Below are positions 24,773-33,273 of a stretch of 45,228 bases of DNA, piece by piece. Position 1 is the stretch's first letter. Each line of letters starts with the position of its first letter. The stretch spans positions 1-45,228 of IMG/VR virus record IMGVR_UViG_3300029258_001218; one strand, 5' to 3'. Below the pieces are notes generated by a model. That model searched no databases and was not told where the DNA came from. It saw nothing but the letters and a program-made list of their open reading frames with translations. The stretch is from a virus. Both the position numbers and the translations under genes were made by a program.

Positions 24773-25114
24773 ATGAAATATTTTATTGTGGTATTAATGG
24801 CAATGGCATTGACGACGGGTACGGCGAACGCGGATCTAAGTGAAGCAGATTACGTAAGTATGACCACAAAGATGGAGCGGCTACATGCTGCCCGTGAAGT
24901 TCACGCGGAGTTCCAAGGCTTTATCACTGATATTAAAGCCCGAAGAGCACGGATATTGGAGTACAAAACTACTCTGGGTATCGCGGATACGGTTATTCCA
25001 GTGGGGTACATTGACACTGCTACTGATTTCTATCAATTCTTGGGAACTGTACAGGGGGTGGCTGAGACTGATTATAAGGTATTCCTAACAGGAGATGATG
25101 GCGTGGAGGAGTAG
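24773..25114 (+). CDS. Exported helical protein (113 aa)
   Basis: I choose ATG 24773, since AAAAAGGAG at 24755-24763 fits it and the protein then begins with a clean signal peptide (MKYFIVVLMAMALTTGTANA, cut after ANA). The mature part is helical and charged (MTTKMERLHAAREVHAEF). It lies two bp from the next exported protein. Possibly a periplasmic partner of the tail adhesins. Function unknown. Confidence 0.65.
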   Translation: MKYFIVVLMAMALTTGTANADLSEADYVSMTTKMERLHAAREVHAEFQGFITDIKARRARILEYKTTLGIADTVIPVGYIDTATDFYQFLGTVQGVAETDYKVFLTGDDGVEE

Positions 25115-25115
25115 C

Positions 25116-26825
25116 ATGTTTAAGACAAAGAAAGCATTATACGGGTACCTGCTCGTAGGCACGCTCGCTATTGTGGCAGTCGCTTGGGCAGCCACAATTG
25201 AGCTTACCTCGACACCGAGTAGCGGGTTTAAGATATCTGATTTTAACCAGATTAAAACTATGATTAATGGGTTGGCGGATGATATACTTACTGCTTTTCC
25301 GGTCGATAGTCTTATCGGCGATACAGTCGACGACGATGTCTTAGATCAGCCACAAATAAATATTATCAATGATACCACTACTGAGATACCGATGACTATC
25401 AAGGAAGTTGCTTCTCAAACGGCGGACAACCTTAAAGTAACGGACTCCAATGATGTTACTCTTCTTGAGTTTTTAGCCGGGGGCGGTTTTAGTAACAAAG
25501 AAGGTATGAGGACTGTTACTACTCAGTTTGGGGCTGGATTAGGCGTGCAGCTATATGGGGAAGATGTACCGGAGCATACTAACCAATCTGGGTGGTATGA
25601 TCATGCGGGCGGTACTCAGGATATGTTATTTACCAAAACGTCTGGGGATGCTTTCACCCAAGAAGACGCCGATGACGGGACCCACATCTTGCTAACTAAC
25701 TTCTCTGGTGCATTCCCGATGGCCGAGATTAAGGAGTACATAAGCGCTACGCAAGTAGTGGTTCACGGGTACTGTTGGGATGATGATATCGGTTCCGGTG
25801 GGTCCCCGCTGACATTCTTATCGCTATCGCATCCGTCGTTTATAAGCGCAGACTGCGCCGAACATGAATTTAGCGTAGAGGATACCGGGTCGTTTGAAGT
25901 CCACAGCTACGATTTCACTGGTACCTATGTGGCGGAGTTTGAATTAGATTCAGCGGCAGACGGGACAGATACGGTCTTAGTTAAAGCGGAAGCTCATGGG
26001 TATAACGGCGTCCAGGCGGGGGTGTTCGATTATCAGGCAGGTGACCTACAACCCGGAGACACGGGTGGCGCAATAGGCGCGAGAGTGGATGTATCTGGGG
26101 CTGCATCCGCGGACGCTACGACTGAGGTTGACGCTTTTATAGCGGTAGTCGTAAATGGATCAGGTGCTACTACAACCGCTTATCGTGCGCTACCTGGGTT
26201 TACTAATTTTTTATCTGTCGTAGGTTCCACGATAAAAGATATGGATTATGGATATACAGTAGATAGTGGTGTAGTTACGGATCGAACCGCAGCTTTTGCG
26301 GCTACCGGAACTAACGTAGTTATGTTTGCGGCGGATAATGATTACGTAGTCTATGGGGATGACGATACATTTGAGATAATCAACGTCGTACTTGCAGTAG
26401 CTGCGTCAAATTTAGGTGTTCTCCCGTCATTTGAGTATTCAACCGGTAACGGGACCTGGAGTATCTTAACACTCGCCTCAGATGGCACAACCGGGTATTC
26501 GTCTAATGGACCTATATCCTTTGATGCCCCAGGTGATTGGGCTAAAGGGAATCAGCTTGAAGCCCCAGCGGATATAACAAGCGCGTATTTAGTAAGAGTT
26601 ACAAGGACGCGGAATACGCTGCCACAAGTTCCGACTGAGTCTATTATGCGGATTTACGAGAGTAGAGACTTAGGTATGTACATACGAGGGGATGGCGTGG
26701 TTAAACATCCTTATTTGGGAGCCGCCCCCTCTAATTTGGTGAACGGTATGGAATGGATGGAAGCGGATGGAAAGCATGTGTACTATAATGGTACTGAACG
26801 TTTATTGTCAGACGGAGCACCGTAG
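25116..26825 (+). CDS. Tail fibre-like protein with N-terminal hydrophobic segment (569 aa)
   Basis: Start chosen at 25116 with GGAGGAG at 25105. Residues 4-27 are KKALYGYLLVGTLAIVAVAWAA, either a signal peptide or an anchor. Then DFNQIKTMINGLADDILTAFPVDSL is a fibre-like oligomerisation segment. Repeated beta domains follow, and the C-terminal third has features of phage fibre ends (FEYSTGNGTWSIL, YLGAAPSNLVNGMEWMEADGK). Probably receptor-binding or host-surface-related. Confidence 0.65.
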   Translation: MFKTKKALYGYLLVGTLAIVAVAWAATIELTSTPSSGFKISDFNQIKTMINGLADDILTAFPVDSLIGDTVDDDVLDQPQINIINDTTTEIPMTIKEVASQTADNLKVTDSNDVTLLEFLAGGGFSNKEGMRTVTTQFGAGLGVQLYGEDVPEHTNQSGWYDHAGGTQDMLFTKTSGDAFTQEDADDGTHILLTNFSGAFPMAEIKEYISATQVVVHGYCWDDDIGSGGSPLTFLSLSHPSFISADCAEHEFSVEDTGSFEVHSYDFTGTYVAEFELDSAADGTDTVLVKAEAHGYNGVQAGVFDYQAGDLQPGDTGGAIGARVDVSGAASADATTEVDAFIAVVVNGSGATTTAYRALPGFTNFLSVVGSTIKDMDYGYTVDSGVVTDRTAAFAATGTNVVMFAADNDYVVYGDDDTFEIINVVLAVAASNLGVLPSFEYSTGNGTWSILTLASDGTTGYSSNGPISFDAPGDWAKGNQLEAPADITSAYLVRVTRTRNTLPQVPTESIMRIYESRDLGMYIRGDGVVKHPYLGAAPSNLVNGMEWMEADGKHVYYNGTERLLSDGAP

Positions 26826-26843
26826 GGAGGTAACCGGCGGGCG

Positions 26844-27188
26844 ATGATAATAAGAGTAAAAGATTGGGAGACACTTACTTCAATTAGGGTGCCGTGGCAC
26901 TTTAAACTTGAAGAATTATTTATGTGGATATGTGAGCGTAAAGATGACGTACTCATAACATGTGGGTACGAGGATCGTAGCTACCCGTCTGTTCATTCAG
27001 TCTTACCTCTACGAGGCCTTGATATTCGCTCGCGAATTTATATGGACCCTGGTAAGCTATGTAGCCAGATAAATGCTGCTTGGTCATACGACCCTGTACG
27101 CCCACTTAAACCTTGTGCTTTATACCACAACACTGGCAGAGGTAACCACATTCACCTACAAGTATGTACGGAGACTACTAAGATATGA
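26844..27188 (+). CDS. M15-like peptidase, probable endolysin (114 aa)
   Basis: GGGAGG precedes the ATG by 14 bp. VHSVLPLRGLDIR matches the SxHxxGxAxD zinc motif region of M15 D-Ala-D-Ala peptidases, and GNHIHLQV matches the terminal HxH. These would be His, Asp and His zinc ligands. It should cut peptidoglycan cross-links or stem peptides at the end of infection. At 114 aa it is compact, a minimal domain. It overlaps the next gene by four bases. Confidence 0.72.
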   Translation: MIIRVKDWETLTSIRVPWHFKLEELFMWICERKDDVLITCGYEDRSYPSVHSVLPLRGLDIRSRIYMDPGKLCSQINAAWSYDPVRPLKPCALYHNTGRGNHIHLQVCTETTKI

Positions 27189-27724
27189 TAGAATTAAGAC
27201 CAGGGGATGTATTCCTTACAACGAATAGCCGGGTGTTAAACGCTCCAATACTATTCTTTCAGAAGTTATGGAGTAAAGATGGCAAAGCAACGTACGGGCA
27301 CGCGGGGGTTGTCATAGATGAGCGTGGCACCACATTTGAATCTTTGTGGAAGGTAAGATCTCGAAATATATATGATGCATGTAAAGGGAGACCGGTATTC
27401 ATAGCCCGTCATGTTAATATGAATCCGACTACCTGTAAGAACATATATAACCGATTAGAAAAAGAATATGGAGGGGATCATTACCCAATATACAGATTGT
27501 TGTTCCACATATTCCCACCTGCTTCTCGGATAGCCACAAATAAAGTGGTTTGTTCGGAGTTGGTGGCTAAATTCATGTTGTACTCAGGCATCGGCATGGG
27601 GTACTATAACGGAGTCAACCCGGATGATTTACATGACTTTTTTAGGGTAGCTAAAGACTGGAAGATCATATTCGAGGGCGCGCTGCCGACTAAACGTAGG
27701 AGTAAGTTACTTCGTCGGCATTAA
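27185..27724 (+). CDS. Permuted papain-like NlpC/P60 (YiiX-type) hydrolase (179 aa)
   Basis: LRPGDVFLTTNS, then YGHAGVVID (His), then NKVVCSELVAKFM (Cys) is the circularly permuted papain fold order, with His before Cys, as in YiiX/LRAT-like enzymes. Such enzymes cut amide or ester bonds, often in cell-wall or lipid substrates. Overlapping with the M15 gene, it probably acts in lysis or as a host-envelope modifier. Its 3' end overlaps the lipoprotein gene on the opposite strand by 18 bp. Confidence 0.72.
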   Translation: MIELRPGDVFLTTNSRVLNAPILFFQKLWSKDGKATYGHAGVVIDERGTTFESLWKVRSRNIYDACKGRPVFIARHVNMNPTTCKNIYNRLEKEYGGDHYPIYRLLFHIFPPASRIATNKVVCSELVAKFMLYSGIGMGYYNGVNPDDLHDFFRVAKDWKIIFEGALPTKRRSKLLRRH

Positions 27725-28051
27725 TTCTATACTATCGAACCTGCCTATATCATAAGTACATACGGGTACCACATCCCATTCGTATTCATGGCGGTCTTCG
27801 TGCGCCTTAAAACCATGGTTGTGGCGGTTGGCCCAAGCTACGGCTTCTTCTAAACTATCGTAGTATACTGGAAAAATATAGTCTTCAAAGATCCGTACGG
27901 CAAACCGACCTTCAATAGATAATATCTCGTATCTTTGGGGGATACATACTTCTACTGGTTCTGGGGTGCCTATATCATATAGTATATCATCGCTTCCGCC
28001 TTCTGAACATGCAACTACCAATAACAAGGATAATACTATTAATACTTTCAT
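27707..28051 (-). CDS. Lipoprotein (114 aa), convergent lone gene
   Basis: The N-terminus MKVLIVLSLLLVVAC is a lipoprotein signal with lipobox VVAC and Ser at +2, which predicts outer-membrane sorting. AAAGG sits about 9 bp before the ATG. The mature protein is acidic and has further Cys residues (VCIPQ, PVCTYD) that may pair. It lies beyond the terminator of the replication operon and so is separately controlled. Candidate roles are superinfection exclusion or spanin-like lysis function. Neither is shown by sequence. Confidence 0.7.
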   Translation of the reverse strand: MKVLIVLSLLLVVACSEGGSDDILYDIGTPEPVEVCIPQRYEILSIEGRFAVRIFEDYIFPVYYDSLEEAVAWANRHNHGFKAHEDRHEYEWDVVPVCTYDIGRFDSIELMPTK

Positions 28052-28067
28052 AATGTTTTCCTTTAGT

Positions 28068-28097
28068 TAAAAAAGATACGGCCCCCGAAGGAGCCGT
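28068..28097 (-). terminator. Rho-independent terminator (leftward)
   Basis: On the minus strand ACGGCTCC-TTCG-GGGGCCGT forms an 8-bp stem (one T-G pair) with a stable UUCG loop, followed by ATCTTTTTT. It stops leftward transcription of the replication operon 17 bp before the lipoprotein gene. It also stands 30 bp downstream of the promoter at 28130-28158. Confidence 0.85.
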
Positions 28098-28129
28098 AGT
28101 GGTGAGAATAAACGATAACAAATGGCTAT

Positions 28130-28158
28130 ATCATATATCAGTCATCATCGTTTGTCAA
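28130..28158 (-). promoter_or_regulatory. Sigma70-like leftward promoter before the terminator
   Basis: On the minus strand TTGACA (28158-28153), 17 bp, TATGAT (28135-28130) is nearly consensus. The start would be near 28123, only about 55 nt before the terminator run of T. The product is either a very short RNA or, with read-through, the lipoprotein mRNA. It overlaps the end of a small reading frame. Confidence 0.7.
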
Positions 28159-28269
28159 CTTATTTCTCAGTATATCATAAACACTACCTGGGTCAGTATC
28201 AAACGGACCCCAAAAAGCTATCTGACTTGCGCACCATTGAATCCAATAGTGTATTAACAATCTATTCAT
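28138..28269 (-). CDS. Small protein (43 aa)
   Basis: Start overlaps the previous stop (ATGA). The sequence opens MNRLLIHYWIQWCASQIAFW, short and aromatic, and ends in acidic LTNDDD. The IQWCAS pattern echoes VEWCAQSY of the gene at 43497. Last gene of the replication operon. Function unknown. Confidence 0.5.
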   Translation of the reverse strand: MNRLLIHYWIQWCASQIAFWGPFDTDPGSVYDILRNKLTNDDD

Positions 28270-28436
28270 CCGCCACCTATCCTTTCGTTAGAATCATACG
28301 CTTTATAGTGACACCACTCTGGTACTGGGTATACTTTAGTTATCTCACGATCGCATTCTTTGCACGTGTACCCATCTGGGTTTATGTCAAGATGCTTACA
28401 CCCATCCAAACATGAGAATATTAATCGTCCTGTCAT
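28266..28436 (-). CDS. Small Cys-rich protein (56 aa)
   Basis: AAAGGAGGTG precedes the ATG at good spacing. CLDGCKH and CKECDREI form a probable zinc site, and a further Cys follows (PEWCHY). It follows the primase-helicase gene directly. Probably a metal-stabilised small binding protein. No specific role can be given. Confidence 0.65.
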   Translation of the reverse strand: MTGRLIFSCLDGCKHLDINPDGYTCKECDREITKVYPVPEWCHYKAYDSNERIGGG

Positions 28437-28437
28437 A

Positions 28438-30759
28438 TCACGCACCTCCTTTCATAGCATTTACTATTATAGAAGGTCCTTCCTCATTAGTCGCGTATTC
28501 CTGGGCCTTCATGTACGCTTCGCGTATATCCGCAGGTCTCTCCAGGTTTTGATTTAAGTGACCTTCTTTTATATATAGCCTGGGTTTTCCGCCGCCTTCC
28601 TGCCACACAGGTGTACTGAGTCTCCCTCCTGGTAGGTTCGGATGGGGTATGTAATTTATGTCGGTCATAATCTCGTGTCTCCTATTTGTGGATATCTTAA
28701 ATCGATCTTTAACTAAATTGGTGAATGCCACAGATGATATCCATCCGCCGGAAAACCCGGGTCTGCATTCAGCTATTACTTCTAATAGCTCTTGTTCCAC
28801 AGGACCCATAGACGCCAGTATAGCTTCGGTTGTGCTGGACGTCATCGGTGCTCTTTGGCAATCTGTGGCGGGGTTCATTGAATTAGGTATGGGAAAGGTT
28901 TTCAAGTAATGAGATACGAACGCGTATCCATCTTCCCTGGCCCATTTATATAGATTAGGAAAATAGGTCCCGCTCATGCCATACTTATCAAGATCATGCG
29001 CATGTTGTTGCGCTGTAAAAAATACTGCTATACGGCGGTCGTGCTGAGTCTTTTTAACGCCATCCTTATAGTTACTGCACATAAAGAAATTAGCCCGGTT
29101 ATCTCCAGTATACTGATTATGACGTTTAGGTTGAAATTCTATTTCGGTATTAGTTATCATTGGCTTAAGTGCCTCCATAATAGAGGATTTCCCCCCGGCG
29201 TATATATCCTCTATTATAATGAATAGCTTCCGAGCCAACCAGTCGTTAAACTTATTATCAAGATCTTGAGAGTTAGGCATGTGGGTGTATCGATTACCAA
29301 CAGCCCGCTTAACGCATGACGCGAGGAATGTTTTGCCGTTACCAGGCACACCTTGGAGTAAAGGGCACCATTGAAATTTAACCCCCGGGTATTGCACGCA
29401 TGCAGCCATATAAGACAGGAGTATCATTCGGTCATTAGGGTCTGGTATGAGGTTGTTTAACTGTGTTAGGAATGGCGCTACATCCCCTGGACGGGTATCT
29501 ACATTAGCCGGGGTATAAGTATTTACGTAAGTGTACCCTTCTTCAGCGACAACCGACATTGGTGGTAACTCCGGTCTAAAACACACGCCATACGCCATCT
29601 TAAATTCGTTTACCTGGGATTCAGTAAAAGCTGTCCAGGCGTTTTTAGTAACTTTATCATTAAGATTATCCAGGCAAAATATTCTACCTTTAGAGTAAGT
29701 CGTTCTGAATTTCTCTGGAGTAATAAGAGTACCATCTGGGGTCAAGACTTGGTGCATATCTCTGACGTATACTAAGTCTTTAAAATATTCTATTTGGTCC
29801 TCTGGGGTAAGGAATATGTGTCCTGGGGCGTCCCCGGGCGACGCGGGCTTCGGCTTACTATAAACATTTTCACAAAGTGATACCGCCCCAAGTATAGTAG
29901 CTCTGCGGTACGGCTCTCTATCCAGCCATTTACTACGCACCCAAGGTAACTCTGACATAATTCGTTCCATGCGGCCACAATCTTTACCAGTCCAGAAAGC
30001 GAGGTGCTGACATAACGCGGCTTCCACCGCAGAGTAATCGAATGGGCGGTTGGGATCTGGGTAAAATTGGCTTAGTACAAGGTCATTAAGATCTAATAGT
30101 GCCACGAGTGGCGCTTTACCACCGAAGGCCGCGGCAGCGGATTTGGATTTACGCATCTTAGCGATTAACTTTGCGTCGTCTTTTGGGCCGTTCCACTCAG
30201 GCACCGGTGCGTCTGTCCATGCGTCTTCAACTACGTGCTGCTTAGGTGGAAAGTACGTGGATATGAACTCTTGGTAAATAGTGGCGTCAGGGATGCGCCC
30301 CGCTGTGCCAATGCAATTGGTGCCCGTTAGGGCAACAAATCTACTTTCGGTGTAAAAATCTGAACCGATGTCGTCACACCTACAACTGTGTTCGAGAGTG
30401 ATGGGCGCTACACCAAAGATATGTAGCCCTTTACCTGAGTTAGATACTTCTATGGCGCACCCTTCGAATGACGCACATATCCGGTTCGCTGCATCCGACC
30501 ACCCGGAGTCTTCCAGGCAATCGTCTAAATCTATAAAGAAGAAAGGGTCATTCGGTGTGAACACAAACCCTACGTTTGGGCTGAGACTGAGGGCTTCTTC
30601 GAAAGACTTATGGTAAGTTACATCAGTTGGGTCAATGGCGGTACCGGAAGACCCAACCGGTATTTTATCTGTCTTACCGTCTTCTCTCGGTACTAATATA
30701 TAGTTAATAAATTGGGGGTACTGAGCCATCGGCTCTAAAGGTGGTGGTAGGTTAAGCAT
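28438..30759 (-). CDS. Primase-helicase: AEP primase domain plus SF3/D5 helicase (773 aa)
   Basis: Residues about 20-150 carry archaeo-eukaryotic primase motifs: VGFVFTPNDPFFFIDLDDC (acidic metal motif) and VSNSGKGLHIFG. The middle contains a D5-like segment. Residues about 440-560 hold Walker A (GVPGNGKTFLAS) and Walker B (KLFIIIEDI) of an SF3-type ATPase, followed by sensor residues. It would open DNA and prime replication, a typical phage replicase starter. It is the last large gene of the leftward operon. Confidence 0.9.
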   Translation of the reverse strand: MLNLPPPLEPMAQYPQFINYILVPREDGKTDKIPVGSSGTAIDPTDVTYHKSFEEALSLSPNVGFVFTPNDPFFFIDLDDCLEDSGWSDAANRICASFEGCAIEVSNSGKGLHIFGVAPITLEHSCRCDDIGSDFYTESRFVALTGTNCIGTAGRIPDATIYQEFISTYFPPKQHVVEDAWTDAPVPEWNGPKDDAKLIAKMRKSKSAAAAFGGKAPLVALLDLNDLVLSQFYPDPNRPFDYSAVEAALCQHLAFWTGKDCGRMERIMSELPWVRSKWLDREPYRRATILGAVSLCENVYSKPKPASPGDAPGHIFLTPEDQIEYFKDLVYVRDMHQVLTPDGTLITPEKFRTTYSKGRIFCLDNLNDKVTKNAWTAFTESQVNEFKMAYGVCFRPELPPMSVVAEEGYTYVNTYTPANVDTRPGDVAPFLTQLNNLIPDPNDRMILLSYMAACVQYPGVKFQWCPLLQGVPGNGKTFLASCVKRAVGNRYTHMPNSQDLDNKFNDWLARKLFIIIEDIYAGGKSSIMEALKPMITNTEIEFQPKRHNQYTGDNRANFFMCSNYKDGVKKTQHDRRIAVFFTAQQHAHDLDKYGMSGTYFPNLYKWAREDGYAFVSHYLKTFPIPNSMNPATDCQRAPMTSSTTEAILASMGPVEQELLEVIAECRPGFSGGWISSVAFTNLVKDRFKISTNRRHEIMTDINYIPHPNLPGGRLSTPVWQEGGGKPRLYIKEGHLNQNLERPADIREAYMKAQEYATNEEGPSIIVNAMKGGA

Positions 30760-30924
30760 CTATAATGCCTCTCGGTTAAGGTATGCGTCTTCGCAAATCC
30801 AATCTACCCTATAGTCATTTAAATGGTAGACATTTGCATAAAGATCCGCGTAAAACATAACGCTGTAAATCGACGGTTGCGGGAGTGCCCACACTAAATC
30901 AGCGAACCACATTAACTGGGTCAT
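30760..30924 (-). CDS. Small hypothetical protein (54 aa)
   Basis: GGGGAGGTATAGT precedes the ATG. The protein is aromatic-rich and helical (MWFADLVWALPQPS). Its TAG is directly followed by the ATG of the primase-helicase. It fits the gap between VRR-NUC nuclease and primase-helicase. No family recognised. Confidence 0.6.
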   Translation of the reverse strand: MTQLMWFADLVWALPQPSIYSVMFYADLYANVYHLNDYRVDWICEDAYLNREAL

Positions 30925-30926
30925 TA

Positions 30927-31370
30927 CTATACCTCCCCTGTACTAAACCCAGAGATACCACCAAGGCCAAGAATTAATCTAAGCCACGCAAGTTGCGCGC
31001 GTTCCCTATCCGTGCCTTTATATCTCCAACCTGATTTTTTAACTTCTATAGAAGTAAATATCCCTGCGGTACGCCCTACCATTTCTTGTGTTATGACCAT
31101 CGGTAGTATCCCTATAAGATCGCTGGATTTTAGTTTTCGGTTAAGTCGGGCGCTATCGTTCGCAAGTCCATATCGTATGTGCCTGTCGTTATCGTCTGTA
31201 GCAGCGCCAACGTTATTCCTCCAAATCCTACCACCTTTTTCGGACCATTGCAAACGAATTTTTTGTTGCACCATAGCCTCAGTATACGCAGGGATTGACG
31301 GGGAATTTGTGTAGCATAGGGTATCATTCGGGAATGGGGTGTTAACTTCTATGAGTGGGTTAATTATCAT
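30927..31370 (-). CDS. VRR-NUC nuclease (147 aa)
   Basis: Stand-alone VRR-NUC domain: IRLQWSEKGGRIWRNNVG, the SSDLIGILP motif with the metal Asp, and TSIEVKKSGWRYKG with the catalytic E-x-K. These small PD-(D/E)xK enzymes cut branched or Holliday-type DNA during phage replication. The start overlaps the helicase stop by one base. In the Fanconi-type VRR-NUC family they often accompany SF2 helicases, as here. Confidence 0.9.
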   Translation of the reverse strand: MIINPLIEVNTPFPNDTLCYTNSPSIPAYTEAMVQQKIRLQWSEKGGRIWRNNVGAATDDNDRHIRYGLANDSARLNRKLKSSDLIGILPMVITQEMVGRTAGIFTSIEVKKSGWRYKGTDRERAQLAWLRLILGLGGISGFSTGEV

Positions 31371-32995
31371 TACATTATCTCCTTTACTATGTTTGCGGTT
31401 AGTTTCTCAGCGTCGGGCCTACCGAGTGTCTGGGCTGTCATAACATCTACACCGAATTTATGCCAAAACATACGGTAGCTCTCGGCATCCGGCAGCCCCT
31501 CCGCTCTTCTGTAGCCCGCCCAGATAGCTATTACATCCCTAAGCATCTGCTGAGCCAATTGTCTTTTGTGGTGTTGGGCCGCAGCTCCTTTGGCAGCCAC
31601 AAGGGGTGCTCCGGCATGTTGCAAGCGTTCACTTACAGCGCTTGCGGGCGAGTCCACCCTTGATATCTCGCCACGTAATTCTGCTATGGTGTCAGGATCG
31701 AGAAGTGTCAGGTCCCCTTCTACAAATTCAGGTCGTGATCGATCCGTTGGTTTATGTACATGTCCACAATAGGGACATGTGTCGCTATACCCCTCATATA
31801 CTGCACTACAGGAGTAACACGTCTTAACTGGCTTAAGACTGGCGTCAGCCCCATTACTTCGGCGCTCTCTGCTATCAAGACTCCATGCGCGGCCATAGTC
31901 AGGTAGCTTGTGCCTCATTACATTACCTACGTGGTCTATTATTATAGCTATATCCTTACCTGGGAGTGGTCGTAGGACTCTGCCAAATTGCTGACAATAC
32001 AACCCGTAGCTCTCAGTAGGCCTCGCCATGCTAATAACCTCAATTGCCGGGAGGTCAAACCCTTCCCCAAATAGGTCCACGTTAACCAGTTGCATTAGCT
32101 CTCTACGTGAGAACCGTTCAATAGCGGCTTGCCTCTCTTTATTAGGGGTCTTAGCATGGACAGCTTCCGCGGGCACCCCGGCATGTCGGTATTGCATAGC
32201 TACATCTGCGGCAGTCTCCACGTCTGTGACGAACGTAACGCCTAATTTACCGGGTGCCAGTCTTAAATAATGCTCAACTATGTCCCCGACGATATGAGAG
32301 GCGCGGGAGGCTGTTTTGAGTGTCGTACGATTAAAATCACCTGTGGCGGTAACCTTAACTTGACTAAGATCTATATTAGAAGGAATACTGTAAACCTTGT
32401 AGTCACTCAAGAACCCTTCTTCTATAAGGTCTCTCATGTTCGGGCCTACGCATAGTGATTCAAATACTCCGCTTGCATGTGACCCCAGTCCGTGCCCGTC
32501 TGCTCTTAGCGGGGTAGCGGTAACCCCCAGGCCTTTGGCGTTAGGGAATAACTCAACTGCTTTACCCCACTTATTCTTACGAAGGAGATGGTGGCACTCA
32601 TCGAGCACCCATAGTGTTACAGCCTCGCATAATTGCGGGAACTTATGCGCGCGTTTGATGAGTGTGTCCACTCCTGCTACCTGTGGCTTGGCATTAGGGT
32701 TGTAAAAGTGTCTCCCAAATTTAGCCGTATGAAGACCACAAATCCATCTTATTATCTTGTCCGGGGCTATTATATTGTGGTCAATGCTGGATGTAGCGAG
32801 GCTCGTACTTATCTGACTCACAAGCTCCTGCCTGTGCGCTATTGCCATGGAATACCCCTGGTGCTTCCGTATGATGTCGGAGAATATAATTGTCTTCCCG
32901 CCACCAGTGGGTAATACTGCCGCTACGTAGGGATGCTGCTCCCACGCCGTGAGTATCTGGTCTTCGAGGGCTACTTGGTAGGGACGTAGTATCAA
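31370..32995 (-). CDS. SF2 DEAD/DEAH-type helicase (541 aa)
   Basis: Motif I LPTGGGKTIIF, motif II DECHHL, motif III TATPLR, and motif VI QQFGRVLRP are all clear. A C-terminal zinc ribbon (CYSCSAVYEG..CPYCGH) may bind DNA. The start is TTG, directly after the stop of the small gene upstream. In phages such helicases with VRR-NUC and polymerase A act in replication fork remodelling. No nuclease domain of its own is visible. Confidence 0.93.
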   Translation of the reverse strand: MILRPYQVALEDQILTAWEQHPYVAAVLPTGGGKTIIFSDIIRKHQGYSMAIAHRQELVSQISTSLATSSIDHNIIAPDKIIRWICGLHTAKFGRHFYNPNAKPQVAGVDTLIKRAHKFPQLCEAVTLWVLDECHHLLRKNKWGKAVELFPNAKGLGVTATPLRADGHGLGSHASGVFESLCVGPNMRDLIEEGFLSDYKVYSIPSNIDLSQVKVTATGDFNRTTLKTASRASHIVGDIVEHYLRLAPGKLGVTFVTDVETAADVAMQYRHAGVPAEAVHAKTPNKERQAAIERFSRRELMQLVNVDLFGEGFDLPAIEVISMARPTESYGLYCQQFGRVLRPLPGKDIAIIIDHVGNVMRHKLPDYGRAWSLDSRERRSNGADASLKPVKTCYSCSAVYEGYSDTCPYCGHVHKPTDRSRPEFVEGDLTLLDPDTIAELRGEISRVDSPASAVSERLQHAGAPLVAAKGAAAQHHKRQLAQQMLRDVIAIWAGYRRAEGLPDAESYRMFWHKFGVDVMTAQTLGRPDAEKLTANIVKEIM

Positions 32996-33130
32996 TTATA
33001 CCCTCAATTTGCAGCATTTAGATTCTATTATTCGATAGTCTTTCCACGGTATGCCAAGTCGTAAGCAATTTCTACGACGGTGCCGCCTGCCTAACTTATA
33101 ACACTGGATCACTGTCTGTTTAAGCGTCAT
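32996..33130 (-). CDS. Small basic protein (44 aa)
   Basis: The ATG overlaps the previous stop (ATGA), with GGAGGGGGAG upstream. Arg-rich (LGRRHRRR) with several Cys. Its N-terminus MTLK is shared with its upstream neighbour, hinting at duplication. Function unknown. Possibly a nucleic-acid-binding peptide. Confidence 0.55.
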   Translation of the reverse strand: MTLKQTVIQCYKLGRRHRRRNCLRLGIPWKDYRIIESKCCKLRV

Positions 33131-33273
33131 ACTCTCCCCCTCCGGTGATTCTTTATAAATATCCTACAGCGTTTTGCGTACCGAGTGTCCGAGTTCTGCA
33201 CCCCATCGAGTTTAAGTTGCGCGAGTTTCCAAGCGTTGCGAGCAAGGAATCTTCTGGCTGATTTAAGCGTCAT
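33127..33273 (-). CDS. Small basic protein (48 aa)
   Basis: AAAGGAGGACATT precedes the ATG. MTLKSARRFLARNAWKLAQLKL is basic and helical. Similar start and size to the following gene. It overlaps a small membrane-protein gene by 11 bp. No family recognised. Confidence 0.55.
   Translation of the reverse strand: MTLKSARRFLARNAWKLAQLKLDGVQNSDTRYAKRCRIFIKNHRRGRV

Noticed and set aside
28122-28557. Plus-strand frames opposite the end of the primase-helicase operon
   Set aside because: The minus strand has two ribosome-site-supported, overlapping small genes here. The plus frames are their shadows.
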